From Lojkania enalia (taxonomy: Eukaryota > Ascomycota > Dothideomycetes > Pleosporales): a stretch of DNA of 64,000 nucleotides. The notes under the pieces are model-generated. The model was given only the letters and a program-made list of their open reading frames with translations. It was not told the DNA's origin and did not search any database. The DNA is taken from assembly GCA_010094045.1 (NCBI GenBank), contig ML986653.1, positions 1 to 64,000 on the forward strand, in the 5' to 3' direction. The first letter of the stretch is position 1, and each line of letters starts with the position of its first letter. This document shows positions 10,800 to 23,985 of this stretch, in pieces. A program made the translations under genes and the position numbers.

Positions 10800-13697
10800 C
10801 CTTGACCAAGTGGTGATGATAGTGGAGCTGGCAGTCTCATAGTTGCGGCGAAAGGCGTGCTTCTAACGCTAAAGGTGCAACAGAGCTCTAGCCTGTCCTG
10901 CGCCTCGTCCGTGGTGTGTTTGAATGTACAATTATGATTGGCTCCGCCCAGCCTTGTAATGATCCCCCGCTTGGTTGGTTGCGCGGATCTCGCCTCGGCG
11001 TTTCAGCGTCTTCCGCCAGATCTCACAAGCTCTAGGACGGCGTCACTCGGCTTGACAATCATCAAAAGATTATGGGTAAAGAGAGACAATGCCTCAGCGG
11101 TCCGTATTCCCGCGCGCGGCACATCACGATAGTATGGCGGGCGTCTGCAAATCGCCTGAGCTGTCCAAGTACGAAGAAACAAAAACAATTATCTGCAGGC
11201 AGCCAGTCACGCGGGCAGTACCCCTCGAACCGTGGGTCCTTCTCAACAGAGATCTCCGCGCTCCACTCCACCCCCATGACACAGCCTTGCTAATTGATGA
11301 GATATTGGTTGATGTCAAGACAGACTCGAGAACGGCTCTGATTATCACCTGAGGCTTTGGCTGACCTCCCACCCTTCGCTCTGCAGCACCCGCCTTGGAA
11401 AGTATTAGGTACACGGAATACTGCTCCGGCAGGTTTCGCGGGACATTGATTTCTTGACCGCTGGAATGACAAAGGGAGAGCTGGCAATCAGTTATGTGTC
11501 CTCTTTGCGGATCCAGCGGTAGAGTGCGAGTCCTGGATAGCCTGGAGTATCCGCTCTGGTGGTCAATATCAAAAGCCAATTCGATGCGATATCGGCGGGT
11601 CGAGGGTAAAAGCTCGCAATGAGGAAATGGACCCCGTGTTCTCGTGACTCATGGAAACATCAGGCGAGGGACTCCCGCCAGATGGAGCACACCAGCTAGC
11701 TGATGCAGCTCCGGTCCCTCCCGACAGATGGAGTTGGTTGCTGCCGTCGGCGTGGCGGGACAGTCGTCTGGTCCTCGTGAGACCGGCGACCTCGACTACG
11801 AAGGTGGCAGACATTGGCGGTCGACGCAGTTGGCTGTGTTCCGGGGAGCGTTGGAGGGCCATGATGATCCATCTCGATGCTCTCGGGACGCGCCTCACAA
11901 TTTTTTTTGATGGGCCGTCCGCGCTGCTCGCTCACCGGCGCTCCGCTGGAGGCGGGGTTCTTTTTAAGATGTCCCCCTCTATGGTCTACTCGTGCACGTC
12001 CGCCGTAGTAACGTTTCGGCGGGCAGATAAGGAGCTCCCAACTGCGGATGACCACCTATAATTACGGCGAAGAAGCGTCGGCAGGGCGCCGCTAGCAGGG
12101 CGAGCCAATGCCCGGTAGTGGAATTCAAAAGAGGTTCACAGCGTGGGCTGGCGCGGTAATCTGGCCGCTGGAGCTTGGGGCAGCCCTGGAGCACCGCAGA
12201 GCGGAAAGCCACATGCAGGCTGCAGCTCGCGGTCATGACCACATGTCAGTGCGAGTTCGGCGGCCTGCGATTCGCTCGCGCGCCGAACCACGCCCAACCC
12301 AGCGCCAGCGGGCGCCCACCGCCCGGACGATGGCGGCGGCCCTGGCGTCGATTAGGCCGCTTCCGGCAATCTGTGGTGGCAGAAACCGTGGGGTAACAGG
12401 GCAAATTTTCCCAACGCACGACAGAGCTGCAGGGAAATCGCTAAATGTTCACTGCACAAGAACGGCGCCAAGAGGGCCCTGTCTGCTGTCGAGAGAGCCG
12501 TGGTTGAGCCCGCACGCCGCTGGGAGAGTTCAATTGCGTCCTTGAGTCGCTCAATAGCACGCTGCCAATTTCATTTTCCGGATGGCGGAGGGCGGGGGGA
12601 AGGGCGAGAGGTACAAAGACCGGCATGGTATACGTGCATGGAGCTCCCCATCCTCGCCATGTGGATCACCATCGCGTACCAAGGCTCTCTCTAAGGCCGG
12701 GAGATTCTGTGCAGAGCAGCAAGCGAGTGGGCGCTGCCACGGTAGGAGACAGCACACGCAAGAGCCCAGTGGCCAGTACGTAGTTGCGACAGGTCTAGAT
12801 TGGTAATTGGCAGAGGGTTGTGGTGAAAATGCTAGCGCAGTGAATTTTCGAACCCCGCCTAGCTTGCCTGGCCACTCTTCAAAAGGCTCCCGCCGTGCCA
12901 ACCCACCTTGCTCTTTCTCTCTCTCCAAACCTCTCCTCTCGCCCACTGGTAGTTGCTTGCCGGAACGCCCGCCAGTACACCTCGACCTCAAAGGCCTGTT
13001 CCACCTCCGAGCGTGAGTCTGCCCTCCTTCTACCACCTCTCCGCCCTGCCCTGCCCTGCCCTGCCCTGCCTCGCCCTGCCCTGCCTCGCCCTGCCCTCTC
13101 CTATCCTGTCCTGCCACGGGCGGCGCTACACAGGTACTCGCAACCCCAGAACGCGCCTCGACGAAGCTCTGCGCGTGTGCTAGGGTTGTGCCGGGCCCTA
13201 GTCGCGGTGCCATCGCACGACCCCGCGTTCCCCCATTCGCCCATACCCTTATCAATGTCTTCTGCGCATTGCCGGTGCTATCAGCGGCAGCCCTACCCCG
13301 GCATAGCGTCATAGGCCACATTCGCCCCCAGCAGCGAGTGAATCTGAGCTGGTGACGGGCGAGCTCCGTCATTTGCTTGCGTCTGGCCGTGATTGCCACT
13401 GCCTATCGATTGCCTAGCATTTTCTTGTTATTTTTTTTTTCTTTTGTGCTATTGTGGGAGCCATCCGCGGGGCATCTACCTGGGCTCTCAGAGCTCGAAC
13501 CACACGATATTCGAGAGGGCCCAAACACGACTTATCCGGTGACCATCAGCTGCTAACATACAATCTTTTCAAGTCATACGAGCAACAACTACCAGTTAAA
13601 GCGTCGAGCAAACCGCGAGAATCTGCAATTCGATATCCCTTCCGTCGACCCTCAACACACTCTTTCAAACGAGAACAATTCGGCCGTCGCCGATACT
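10800..13697. other. long GC-rich gene-free block upstream of GLT1
   Basis: Nearly 2.9 kb with clearly higher GC than its surroundings, at least to about 13,400. Open frames overlap on both strands but none resembles a known family or has consistent splice signals. The longest (282 codons, minus, 12551-13399) is Arg/Gly-rich and covers a tandem repeat. The last 300 bp before GLT1 include a T-run (about 13430-13440) and pyrimidine-rich tracts typical of a fungal promoter or 5' UTR. A long regulatory region or a non-coding transcript is possible but not shown. Confidence 0.5.
13043..13115. repeat. CCTGC / CCTCGC minisatellite
   Basis: A run of five-base CCTGC units interrupted by TCGCC variants, about 70 bp, decaying at the right into CTCTCCTATCCTGTCCTGCC. 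It is strongly strand-biased (C-rich on plus, G-rich on minus), so the minus strand has many GGG-type blocks. Confidence 0.8.
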
Positions 13698-16600
13698 ATG
13701 GGTCGCGTTTCCTTCGCCGAAGATACAAAGCTGCCCCAGGAATCTCAGTGCGAAGAGGAGGCGCAAGCCTCCGTGTTTGCCTACCAGGATGGTCCCGAGA
13801 ACAAGTCCTGGGCGGGCACGCTGCCCTTGAAACAGGGTCTGTACGACCCAGAGCTTGAGAAGGATGCTTGTGGTGTCGGCTTTGCTGCGTGAGTGCTCCT
13901 GAGCAAGTGGTTTTCTATCTCAAGATGGAGAAGCTAACAATCTGTAGCCATATTAAGGGCAATGCTAGCCACAAGATCGTCTCCGATGGTATGAAGTTTC
14001 CAATCGCTTAGATAGCATCTATATACGGTTGCTGATCATTCTGCATAGCTCGTTCGCTCCTTTGCAACATGACCCATCGAGGTGCGGTTGGTTCAGATGC
14101 TCGTGACGGTGACGGTGCTGGTGTCATGACTTCGATTCCCCACAGGTTCTTCGTCAAGAACTTTGCCCGAGAGCAAGGATTCGTGCTACCGCCACAGGGC
14201 CAGTATGCGACCGGAAACCTATTCTTCAAGCCGGATCCGACTATTTTGGAGGAGACGAAGGCCACGTTTGAAGATGTGGCAGATCAGCTGGACCTGAGGG
14301 TCTTGGGTTGGCGAGTTGTTCCCAGGGACTCGACGCTCCTGGGTCCAGCGGCCTTGTCTCGTGAGCCTATCATTCTCCAGCCATTTGTAGTACCCAAAAT
14401 AGCCTACGGAGAAGGCAAGGAGCCGAATCGGGACTTTGGAGAGAAATTTGACGGACCGTACTTCGAGCGTCAGCTGTTCGTGCTGCGAAAGCGGGCGACC
14501 CACGTCATTGGGCTCCACAACTGGTTCTATCTCTGTTCGCTCAGTAACAAGAACATCGTGTACAAGGGTCAGTTAGCGCCTGTCCAAGTATACGAATACT
14601 ACTTTGATTTGGTCTCGGTTGATTACGAGGCCCATTTTGCCCTGGTGCATTCCCGTTTCTCAACGAACACCTTCCCCAGTTGGGATCGTGCCCAACCCCT
14701 TCGATGGGCCGCCCACAATGGTGAGATCAACACTCTGCGAGGCAACAAGAATTGGATGCGCGCTCGCGAGGGCGTAATGAAATCCGAGTTATTTGGCGAG
14801 GACCTCGACCTACTATACCCTATTGTTGAGGACGGCGGATCCGATTCCGCTGCTTTCGACAATGTCCTCGAGCTCCTCACCATCAACGGTGTACTCTCTC
14901 TTCCAGAAGCTGTCATGCTCATGGTTCCAGAGGCATGGCAAGGCAACCATTCGATGGACCCAGCCAAGCAGGCCTTCTATGAATGGGCGGCTTGCTTGAT
15001 GGAACCTTGGGATGGACCCGCATTGTTCACATTCTCCGATGGGAGATATTGCGGAGCCAACCTAGACCGAAACGGTCTTCGGCCTTGCCGATACTATGTA
15101 ACGGACGACGATAGAATTGTCTGCGCTTCCGAGGTCGGTACCATCTCCATCGAGCCCGAGCGAGTTGTACAGAAAGGACGATTACAGCCTGGCCGTATGC
15201 TCCTTGTTGACACTGTTGCCGGACGCATCGTCGACGATACCGAATTGAAGCAGACTGTGGCCGCCCGCCATGACTTCCGCTCCTGGATTGAGAAGAACCT
15301 CCTCACTCTTCCGAAGATCCTGGAGCAAGTCTCAGAGAAGGGTGTTGACCTAGGGCATTATCTTACCGATACCAAGCTGCATGAAGACCCCCGACTACGG
15401 GCGTTCGGCTACTCCCTTGAGCAAGTCAGCCTGCTGTTGGGACCCATGGCTGCTGACTCGAAGGAAGCCCTCGGATCCATGGGCAACGACGCGCCTCTGG
15501 CCTGCTTGGCTATGCAGCCTAGACTTCTCTACGAGTACTTCCGACAATTATTCGCTCAGGTCACAAATCCTCCCATCGACCCCATCCGAGAAGCTATTGT
15601 CATGTCTCTAGAGGCATACGTTGGCCCTCAGGGCAATGTTCTCGAAATGAACGAGGGCCAGTGCCACAGGATGCTACTACCCTCGCCTGTTCTCTCCATC
15701 GAAGAGTTCAAGGCCCTTGCAAATACTCACACACTATATCCCGAATGGACTGTAAAGTACATTGACACCACGTTCCCGAAGGAGGAAGGTATTCGGGGAT
15801 ATCTCGATGCCCTTGACCGCATTTGCGATGTTGCCACCGATGGCATCAACAACGGCGATAATATTATCGTCCTGACCGACCGTGCCACATCCGCCGAGCG
15901 AATTCCGGTATCGGCCCTCCTGGCAACTGGAATGGTCCACCATCACCTTGTCCGCAACAAGTGGCGATCCCAGGTTGCCCTTGTCGTCGAGACTGGCGAG
16001 GCCAGGGAGGTCCACCATATGTGTGTCCTTGTTGGTTATGGAGCCGACGCCATCTGTCCTTACCTCGCCATCGAATGTATCTTGAAGATGCACCGCGAGG
16101 GTCTGATCCGCAAGAAGCTAGACGCCAAGCAGGTCATCAACAACTACAAGCACTCTTGCGACGGCGGTATCCTGAAGGTCATGAGCAAGATGGGTATCTC
16201 TACCCTCCAGTCCTACAAGGGAGCTCAGATCTTCGAGGCCCTTGGTATCGATGACTCTGTAGTCGACCGATGCTTTACCGGAACAGCCTCCAGGATAAAG
16301 GGAATGACTTTCGAGCTCATTGCGCAGGACGCATTTGCACTCCACGAGAAGGGATTCCCCACCCGCTCCATTGTCGAGGTTCCAGGCCTCGCTGAGACCG
16401 GCGAGTATCACTGGCGAGATGGTGGGGAGCCTCATGTCAACGATCCCACTGCGATCGCCAACATCCAAGACGCCGTGCGAACTAAGAATGACAAGTCCTA
16501 TGAGGCCTACTCCATTGCTGAGTACGAGCGCATCAAGGACTGCACGCTCCGAGGTCTCTTGGACTTCAACTTCGATGACAGGACTCCTATTCCAATCGAT

Positions 16601-19283
16601 CAGGTCGAACCATGGACGGAAATTGTCCGTCGCTTCGTCACTGGTGCTATGTCTTATGGTTCCATTTCCATGGAGTCTCACTCTACGCTTGCTGTGGCGA
16701 TGAACCGTTTGGGAGGCAAGTCCAACACAGGGGAGGGTGGTGAAGATCCCGAACGAAGCCTTCGCATGGAAAATGGAGATACCATGCGGTCTGCCATCAA
16801 GCAGATTGCATCCGGACGATTCGGTGTCACTAGCAACTATCTCGCCGATGCTGACGAGCTTCAGATCAAGATGGCCCAGGGAGCCAAGCCAGGAGAAGGT
16901 GGTGAGCTCCCAGGTCACAAAGTTTCTCAGTCCATTGCAAAGACTCGTCACTCTACTCCTGGCGTCGGCTTGATCAGTCCTCCACCCCACCACGATATCT
17001 ACTCGATCGAGGACTTGAAGCAGTTGATCTACGACCTTAAATGCTCTAACCCTCGCGCTCGTGTATCCGTCAAGCTTGTATCTGAGACCGGTGTCGGTAT
17101 TGTCGCCTCAGGTGTAGCCAAGGCGAAGGCTGACCACATCCTCATTTCTGGCCACGACGGTGGTACCGGTGCCTCTCGATGGACAGGTATCAAATATGCT
17201 GGTCTGCCCTGGGAGCTTGGTCTTGCCGAGACTCACCAGACCTTGGTTCTCAACGATCTCCGTGGACGTGTGATTGTTCAGACTGACGGTCAGATCCGTA
17301 CCGGACGCGATGTTGCCATTGCCTGTCTCTTGGGTGCTGAAGAATGGGGTTTCGCTACGGCTCCTCTAATTGCGATGGGCTGCATCATGATGAGGAAGTG
17401 CCACCTGTGAGTCGTTCCTTTTCCCGGCTTTGGATCGATTTACTAATTCGATTTTTAGGAACACTTGCCCTGTCGGAATCGCTACCCAGGACCCAGAGCT
17501 CCGCAAGAAGTTCGTCGGCACGCCAGAACACGTCATCAACTTCTTCTACTACGTTGCTAACGAGCTCCGCTCCATCATGGCCAAGCTCGGTTTCCGCACC
17601 ATCAACGAGATGGTTGGCCGCTGTGAAGTGCTCCGTGTCCGAGACGATCTCCGTACCTCTAAGACCGAAAATATTGATCTCTCACTCATCTTGACTCCCG
17701 CCCACACTCTCCGTCCAGGCGTTGCTACGTTTAATGTCCGAAAGCAGGACCACAGGCTCCATGTCCGTCTCGACAATAAGCTCATTGCGGAGTCCGAATT
17801 GGCTCTTGAGAAGGGATTACCGGCCCGAATTGAGTGTGACATTGTCAATACTGATCGCGCTCTAGGAGCAACATTGTCTTACCACATCAGCAGGCGATAT
17901 GGCGAAGCCGGTCTGCCTCAGGACACCATTCACGCCAACATCCGTGGCTCAGCAGGTCAATCGTTCGGTGCTTATCTTGCACCTGGTGTCACCCTTGAAC
18001 TCGAGGGCGATGCAAACGACTACGTTGGCAAGGGTCTCTCCGGTGGTCGCGTCATCATCTACCCTCCCCGCACTGCTGTCTACAAAGCGGAGGAGAATAT
18101 CCTACTTGGAAATGTCTGTTTGTACGGCGCCACTAGCGGTACCTGCTTCTTCCGCGGTGTAGCTGCCGAGCGATTTGCTGTCCGTAACTCGGGTGCCACT
18201 GCAGTTGTTGAAGGTGTTGGCGACCACGGCTGTGAGTACATGACCGGTGGTCGTGTTCTGGTTTTGGGCTCTACTGGACGTAACTTCGCTGCGGGTATGT
18301 CTGGTGGTATTGCCTACGTCCTTGATATGCACCACGACTTCGAGGAGAAGGTCAACCAGGAAATGGTTGAGCTTACTGGTATTGAGGATCCTCAGGAGAT
18401 TGCCTTCGTTCGTGGCCTTATCGAGGACCACCACCACTATACTGGATCCGAGCTCGCTGCTCGCATTCTCCTCGACTTTAGTCGCGCTCTCCCACGCTTC
18501 GTCAAGGTCATGCCAACAGACTACAAACGTGTCCTCATGGAGGAAGCAGCCAAGGAGGCAGAGAAGAAAAAGAAGGAATACCCTCTTGCAATCCTCCCGG
18601 GTAACCCAGTCCGCAACGCCCACGAGGAGACCCGACAAGCGAAGAACGATGCCGAGGCCAAGGAAAAGAAGAAGAACGATTTGTTGGACATTGAGGAGAG
18701 CATCACGGATGCAAAGGCGGAGAAGAAACGGGCTCTCGTCCTTGACAAGACTCGAGGCTTCATGAAGTACCAGCGACGATCTGAGAAGTATCGCAACCCA
18801 AAGACCCGAACTCGCGACTGGCAAGAGCTTTCCTCGCGGTTGAACGAAGACGAGCTGAAGTACCAGACCGCTCGCTGCATGGACTGTGGTGTTCCATTCT
18901 GCCAATCTGACACTGGTTGCCCGATCAGCAACATCATCCCCAAGTGGAACGAACTCGTATTCCAAAATCATTGGCAGGATGCTCTCAACCGTCTGCTCAT
19001 GACCAACAACTTCCCCGAGTTCACGGGCCGAGTCTGCCCTGCTCCATGTGAAGGTGCTTGCGTCCTCGGCATCAATGAGGATCCGGTTGGCATCAAGTCT
19101 ATAGAGTGCGCAATCATCGACCGAGGATTCGAAAATGGCTGGATGGTGCCATCTCCGCCAAAGTATCGCAGTGGCAAGACCGTTGCGATCATCGGCTCTG
19201 GACCCGCTGGCCTCGCGTGTGCTGATCAGCTGAACAAGGCTGGACACATGGTGACCGTCTATGAGCGTGCTGACCGCGTCGGC

Positions 19284-19321
<38 letters not shown>

Positions 19322-20297
19322 CAAGAAGGTTGTTCAACGCCGGGTTGACTTCATGGCCGCAGAAGGTATCAAGTTCGCTGTAGGTGTAGCGATTGGAGAT
19401 GGGGGACAGCCGACCTTGGACTCTCTTCGTGCAGAAAACGACGCTGTAGTCATTGCGACTGGCGCAACCGTTGCTCGTGATCTCCCCATCCCAGGCCGCA
19501 ATCTAAACGGCATCCATTTCGCTATGCAATTCCTGCATAAGAACACTAAGTCGCTTCTTGATTCGAACCTAGCGGACGAGTCGTACATCTCGGCCAAAGA
19601 CAAACATGTCGTCGTCATTGGAGGTGGCGATACCGGCAACGACTGCATTGGTACTTCTGTCCGCCATGGAGCCAAGTCAGTCATCAACTTCGAGCTCCTG
19701 CCGCAACCCCCACCAGAGCGTGCCCGTGACAATCCATGGCCTCAGTGGCCTCGAATTTACCGTATTGATTACGGCCATTCCGAAGTCAAGACTCACATGG
19801 GCAGGGATCCTCGTGAGTACTGTGTCATGTCCAAGGAATTCGTTGACGATGGCAACGGTAATGTCAAGGGTATCAAGACTGTGCGCGTCGAATGGACCAA
19901 GTCAGCCACTGGTGGTTGGGACATGAAACAGATCGAGGGCAGCGAAGAGTTTTTCCCAGCCGACCTTGTTCTTCTATCTATGGGTTTCTTGGGCCCAGAG
20001 CAGCGTGTCCTCGGCACCGAGATCGAACTAGATCCCCGCAAGAATGTCAAGACTCAGCCTGGCCACTACGCCACCAATATTGACGGTGTTTTCGCTGCCG
20101 GTGATTGCCGTCGTGGACAGTCTTTGATTGTTTGGGGTATCAACGAGGGCCGTCAATCCGCACGAGAGGTCGATTCCTATCTTACCGGATACGGCACACA
20201 ACTCCCTGTCACCGGCGGTATCGTGAAGAGGCCACCCTTCGAATTGCTTGCAAATGCCGGGGACAACCCCAGGGAACTGATTACCGCGGCCGCATAA
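13698..20297 (+). CDS. GLT1: glutamate synthase (NADH-type GOGAT)
   Basis: Exons 13698-13888, 13948-13988, 14049-17406 and 17459-20297; 2142 aa, full length for the fused eukaryotic enzyme. Domains in order: a 57-residue propeptide, then class II glutaminase starting at Cys58 in [14 protein letters not shown], with [14 protein letters not shown] and [11 protein letters not shown]; central domain; FMN synthase domain ([33 protein letters not shown]); Fe-S cysteines in [15 protein letters not shown], split by intron 3; GXGXG beta-helix region ([21 protein letters not shown]). A Lys/Glu-rich linker follows, then the beta-subunit-like part with CMDCGVPFC and the NAD(P)H fold [14 protein letters not shown]. 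It makes two glutamates from glutamine and 2-oxoglutarate. NADH preference is family knowledge for fungi. Confidence 0.97.
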
Positions 20298-20811
20298 AAA
20301 TTTGTACAATTGGTTGATATGAGTCTTCTTTGTGTTTAATAATGATGAGCGTTTGGCACACGATTGAATGAAAATGTACTGGGAATGATTTTGTTATGCA
20401 TCTTTCGTTATTCATACCTGCAAGATACCTTTTTTCCTAAATGACGGAGTCATCTGGGCGGCATTTGCAGTGTAGACTAGCTTTCGTTTCTAGTAAATAT
20501 ACTGTTACTATACGAGACTGTTCCCTGGGTATTCTTGTGTTGATTGTAAAATTCATCACTATTTGACCTTAATCAATTAACTATTTATAGTATTTAAGAT
20601 CGAATACAGAATATTTTTTGCAAGCGTGCTGCTTTAAGCATCGAAGCCCGGCGAATGCTAGGAAGGATGGTTAAATGCCAAGATGTGGCTGGTGCATCAG
20701 TGACGTTAGCTTTGACAACCTCGGTCGACCATTGCGTCATTCCACCATTGCATATTCTAGCGACTCGAAACCATCATAGCATAGCATGGGTCCATAACAT
20801 CGCATAGAGAT
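20298..20811. other. GLT1 3' region / YME2 promoter
   Basis: About 510 bp, AT-rich, between two genes on the same strand. No gene or RNA is supported. Confidence 0.6.
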
Positions 20812-23517
20812 ATGCTTCGGTCGCCAAGTATCTGGCAGTTTCATGCCGCTCAAAGATGTTCCATGCTTCTTGAAAAGGGACCTCAAGGACTTCGAACAAG
20901 GTACGCTATGTGCGTTAAAGGAAGCTTTTTAAAGGTGCACATCACTGACAGATATTAGGGCTCCTTTAGCAGCTTCTTGGAAACATCCAAATATCAACAG
21001 TCGACTGGCTTCATTACAAGCTGGCGAGGGGAAATCAGGCCATATCCCAGCGGGGCTAAACGAGGGGATTCTATTCTTTGACAGTATGCTTATATCAAAC
21101 GCCAGAACCGCCGCGCCAAGCTCATCGCATTAGATGTCTTTCCCCTGAAATTGCGGAAAATCCTCGGGCTGCCCTTCTCCTCCCAAGGCAGTCCACCCCG
21201 ATTTCTCAAGTACTTCATCAGCCCCAGTATCACGGGGACGGATCCCGCGGGTATTGTCGGAAAAGTGAGTAAGGAGAAGAATATATCCATCAAGGCTAGC
21301 GAAACTATCTTGCGGTTGAAGGAGGGCGGTGCCTTTGTCAAGTTTACTCATGATGGAAGCACGCCGGCCTCGGAGGTTGAGAAGGTTCTTCAGGAGTACC
21401 TTAGGAAAGAAAAGATTCGGCCGTGGTTTAGTCCCTGGAGACGGATGCGCGTAAACTTAGTCAAGGGGAAGCCGTGGGTTGAAGATATGTTTAGGTTTCC
21501 AACGCAGCGATTGAAGGTTGAATTCATTCCATCGGAGCCCGGAGCCGAGGCGGTTGAGCTTTCTCAAGAACAGCTTTATGCGTTCTTCAGGCCTTATGGT
21601 AAGCTTGGTGATATTGTAGCGCAGCCACCAGACTCCAAGATTGTACCGCGGTATGCCTACCTGGATTTTGCTAGGCAGCCTAGAGCAATTATGGCGAGAA
21701 ACTGTATGCATGGTTATTTGGTAACACAGGCAGAAGGAGGTGGAGCAAAAGGAACGATTCTGCGACTTAGCTATGAACGGAAAGTGAAAGCTCATTGGGT
21801 ACGGGATTGGCTCGTCAATCATCCTAGGATCGTGATTCCAGTAATCGCGGCCATTATTGCAGGCATCACGGTTGCTGTTTTTGATCCCATCCGAACATTT
21901 TTTGTCAAGGCGCACATTACTAGGTCCCTTCACCTTGAGGATAATAGATTCTACAAATGGATTAAGGGCTACGCAACAGACATCATCCACTGGCGCCGCA
22001 AGCAGGACGATGACGCAGGTATGGAAGCAGTATGGGACGACCGGAAAGGGAATATTGAACAAATTCAGACCTGGCTCATGGAGACAGCTGATACATTCAT
22101 TATCGTTCAGGGCCCGCGCGGTTCCGGAAAAAGAGAATTAGTGCTCGATCAAGCGTTAAAGGATAGGAAGAACACTCTTGTCATTGACTGCAAGCCTATT
22201 CAAGAAGCTCGAGGCGATAGCGCAACAATCAATGCTGCCGCTGCTGAAGTAGGTTACAGACCAGTATTCTCCTGGCTTAACAGCATAAGCGGGATGATCG
22301 ATATGGCAGCACAGGGCGCTACCGGCGTAAAGACGGGTTTCTCAGAGACCCTGGACTCACAACTTGCAAAGATTTGGAACAATACGGCCACAGCTCTCCG
22401 CAAAATTGCTCTTGAAAAGCGGAACAAAGACGACAAGGATGCTAACCTTGGAGATGACGAGTGGCTGGAAGTTCACCCGGAACATCGGCCTGTTGTTGTG
22501 ATTGACAATTTCTTGCACAAGAGTCAGGAAGGTGGTATCGTATATGACAAGCTCGCTGACTGGTAAGTTTGCCCGCATCAACTACTTGTTTTTCTTTCTT
22601 AACGGACTTATTATAGGGCTGCACGCCTCACGACGGCAAATATTGCCCACGTAATCTTTCTCACAAACAATGTTGCCTACTCAAAATCGCTCTCTAAAGC
22701 CCTCCCTGACCGCGTCTTCCGCCAAATCTCGCTCTCGGACTGCAGCCCCGAAGTCGCCAAAAAGTTCGTCATCACCCACTTAGACGCCGATGTTGAAGAC
22801 GATGCTGCACCGAAAGACGGCTCACCAAAATCAATCCCATCTCAGTCTCGCACCGATCTCAGCGAACTGGACACATGCATCGACCTGCTTGGCGGCCGCC
22901 TCACAGACCTCGAATTCCTTGCCCGACGCATCAAGACCGGCGAAACGCCCACAAAAGCCGTGCACGAAATCATCGAGCAATCCGCCTCCGAGATACTGAA
23001 AATGTACATCTTTGGCTCTGACTCCTCGGATGATTCGGCCCGCCGCTGGACTTCCGAGCAGGCGTGGCTGCTCATCAAGCAGTTGGCTGAGAAAGGGTCG
23101 TTAAGGTATAACGAGATGCTCCTTTCTGATACGTTTAAATCGCATGGCGAGTCCGTTCTCCGCGCTCTCGAGCAGGCGGAAATGATTTCTATATCATCTG
23201 GACAAAATGGCCGTCCTACGTCCATCAAGCCCGGGAAACCTGTCTACCATCCAGCCTTCAAACGCCTTACAGAGGACAATGTCTTGAGAGCGAAACTCGA
23301 TCTCGCGATCCTAAGCGAGCTGACAAAAATCGAGAACGCGACGATTGAGAAGTGCGAGAATGAGTTGTTGCTCATTAGTAAGTTGGGCAAACAGCCCGCG
23401 CAGATGGCACCCAGGATACAGTATCTCCTGACTAAGTTGGCGGGGAGTCAGGAGAAGGTTGAAAGGTATGAGAGGGAGGGGAAGGGGCTGAAGAAGGTGC
23501 TTGGAGAGGAGTACTGA
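20812..23517 (+). CDS. YME2: mitochondrial escape protein 2 (Yme2/RNA12)
   Basis: Exons 20812-20900, 20959-21083, 21134-22562 and 22617-23517; 847 aa, the family length. The N-terminus is a basic mitochondrial presequence followed by HIPAGLNEGILFFDN and VFPLKLRKILGLPF, joined across intron 2. Next is an RRM-like region (QEQLYAFFRPYGKLGDIV), a membrane span (RIVIPVIAAIIAGITVAVF), a Walker A loop GPRGSGKRELV and the AAA-like RNA12 domain (RPVVVIDNFLHK). Yme2 is an inner-membrane protein that affects mitochondrial nucleoid structure and DNA escape. The C-terminal half faces the intermembrane space in yeast. All phases agree and nothing looks broken. Confidence 0.95.
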
Positions 23518-23985
23518 GATCAGAGTCAATCCCCGCTTAATTCCCTACGTACATAGTAATGCGATAGCATGTATTCTCCTCGAGTTGTAAAATATACGAA
23601 TATATCCGCGGACTTTGCAAAGCTAGATTGAGTATAGGCCAGTGAGAAGGCTGCAGTGCAGCGCAAGTAACATGTAAATTAATACATTAAAACTACAATC
23701 GATGCGTATGAGGCACCTCATGCCGAACAAATGCTTAGAATCCCCTCTTTGAACGATACGCGCCCCAACGCCATGCATGCATGCTCCTCGCTATCCGTAC
23801 TCCCAAAATTAAACAAGGAAAATATCGCTGCAACGCGTCCCGATTTTTCCCAATGAAAGACACCATCCAAACCCAGCCTCTCTTCTTAACTCCAAACTCC
23901 TCGCTATCCGCCTTTCTTGTCCCAATCCTGCACCTATATAATATATATACATATAAAATTATGTAGGTGTGGGCTTGTATGTTCT
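23518..23985. other. convergent 3' region YME2 / BET1
   Basis: About 470 bp shared by two converging 3' ends. A short AT run (TATATAATATATATACATAT, about 23935-23954) lies near the BET1 end. No gene is supported. Confidence 0.55.

Noticed and set aside
12551..13399. 282-codon minus-strand frame in the GC-rich block
   Set aside because: Arg/Gly-rich, passes through the CCTGC minisatellite, with no family motif and no consistent splice signals. High GC alone makes stops rare.
18102..19337. 411-codon minus-strand open frame inside GLT1
   Set aside because: It lies fully antisense to conserved glutamate synthase exon sequence, shows no family motif, and reflects third-position codon bias of the real gene.
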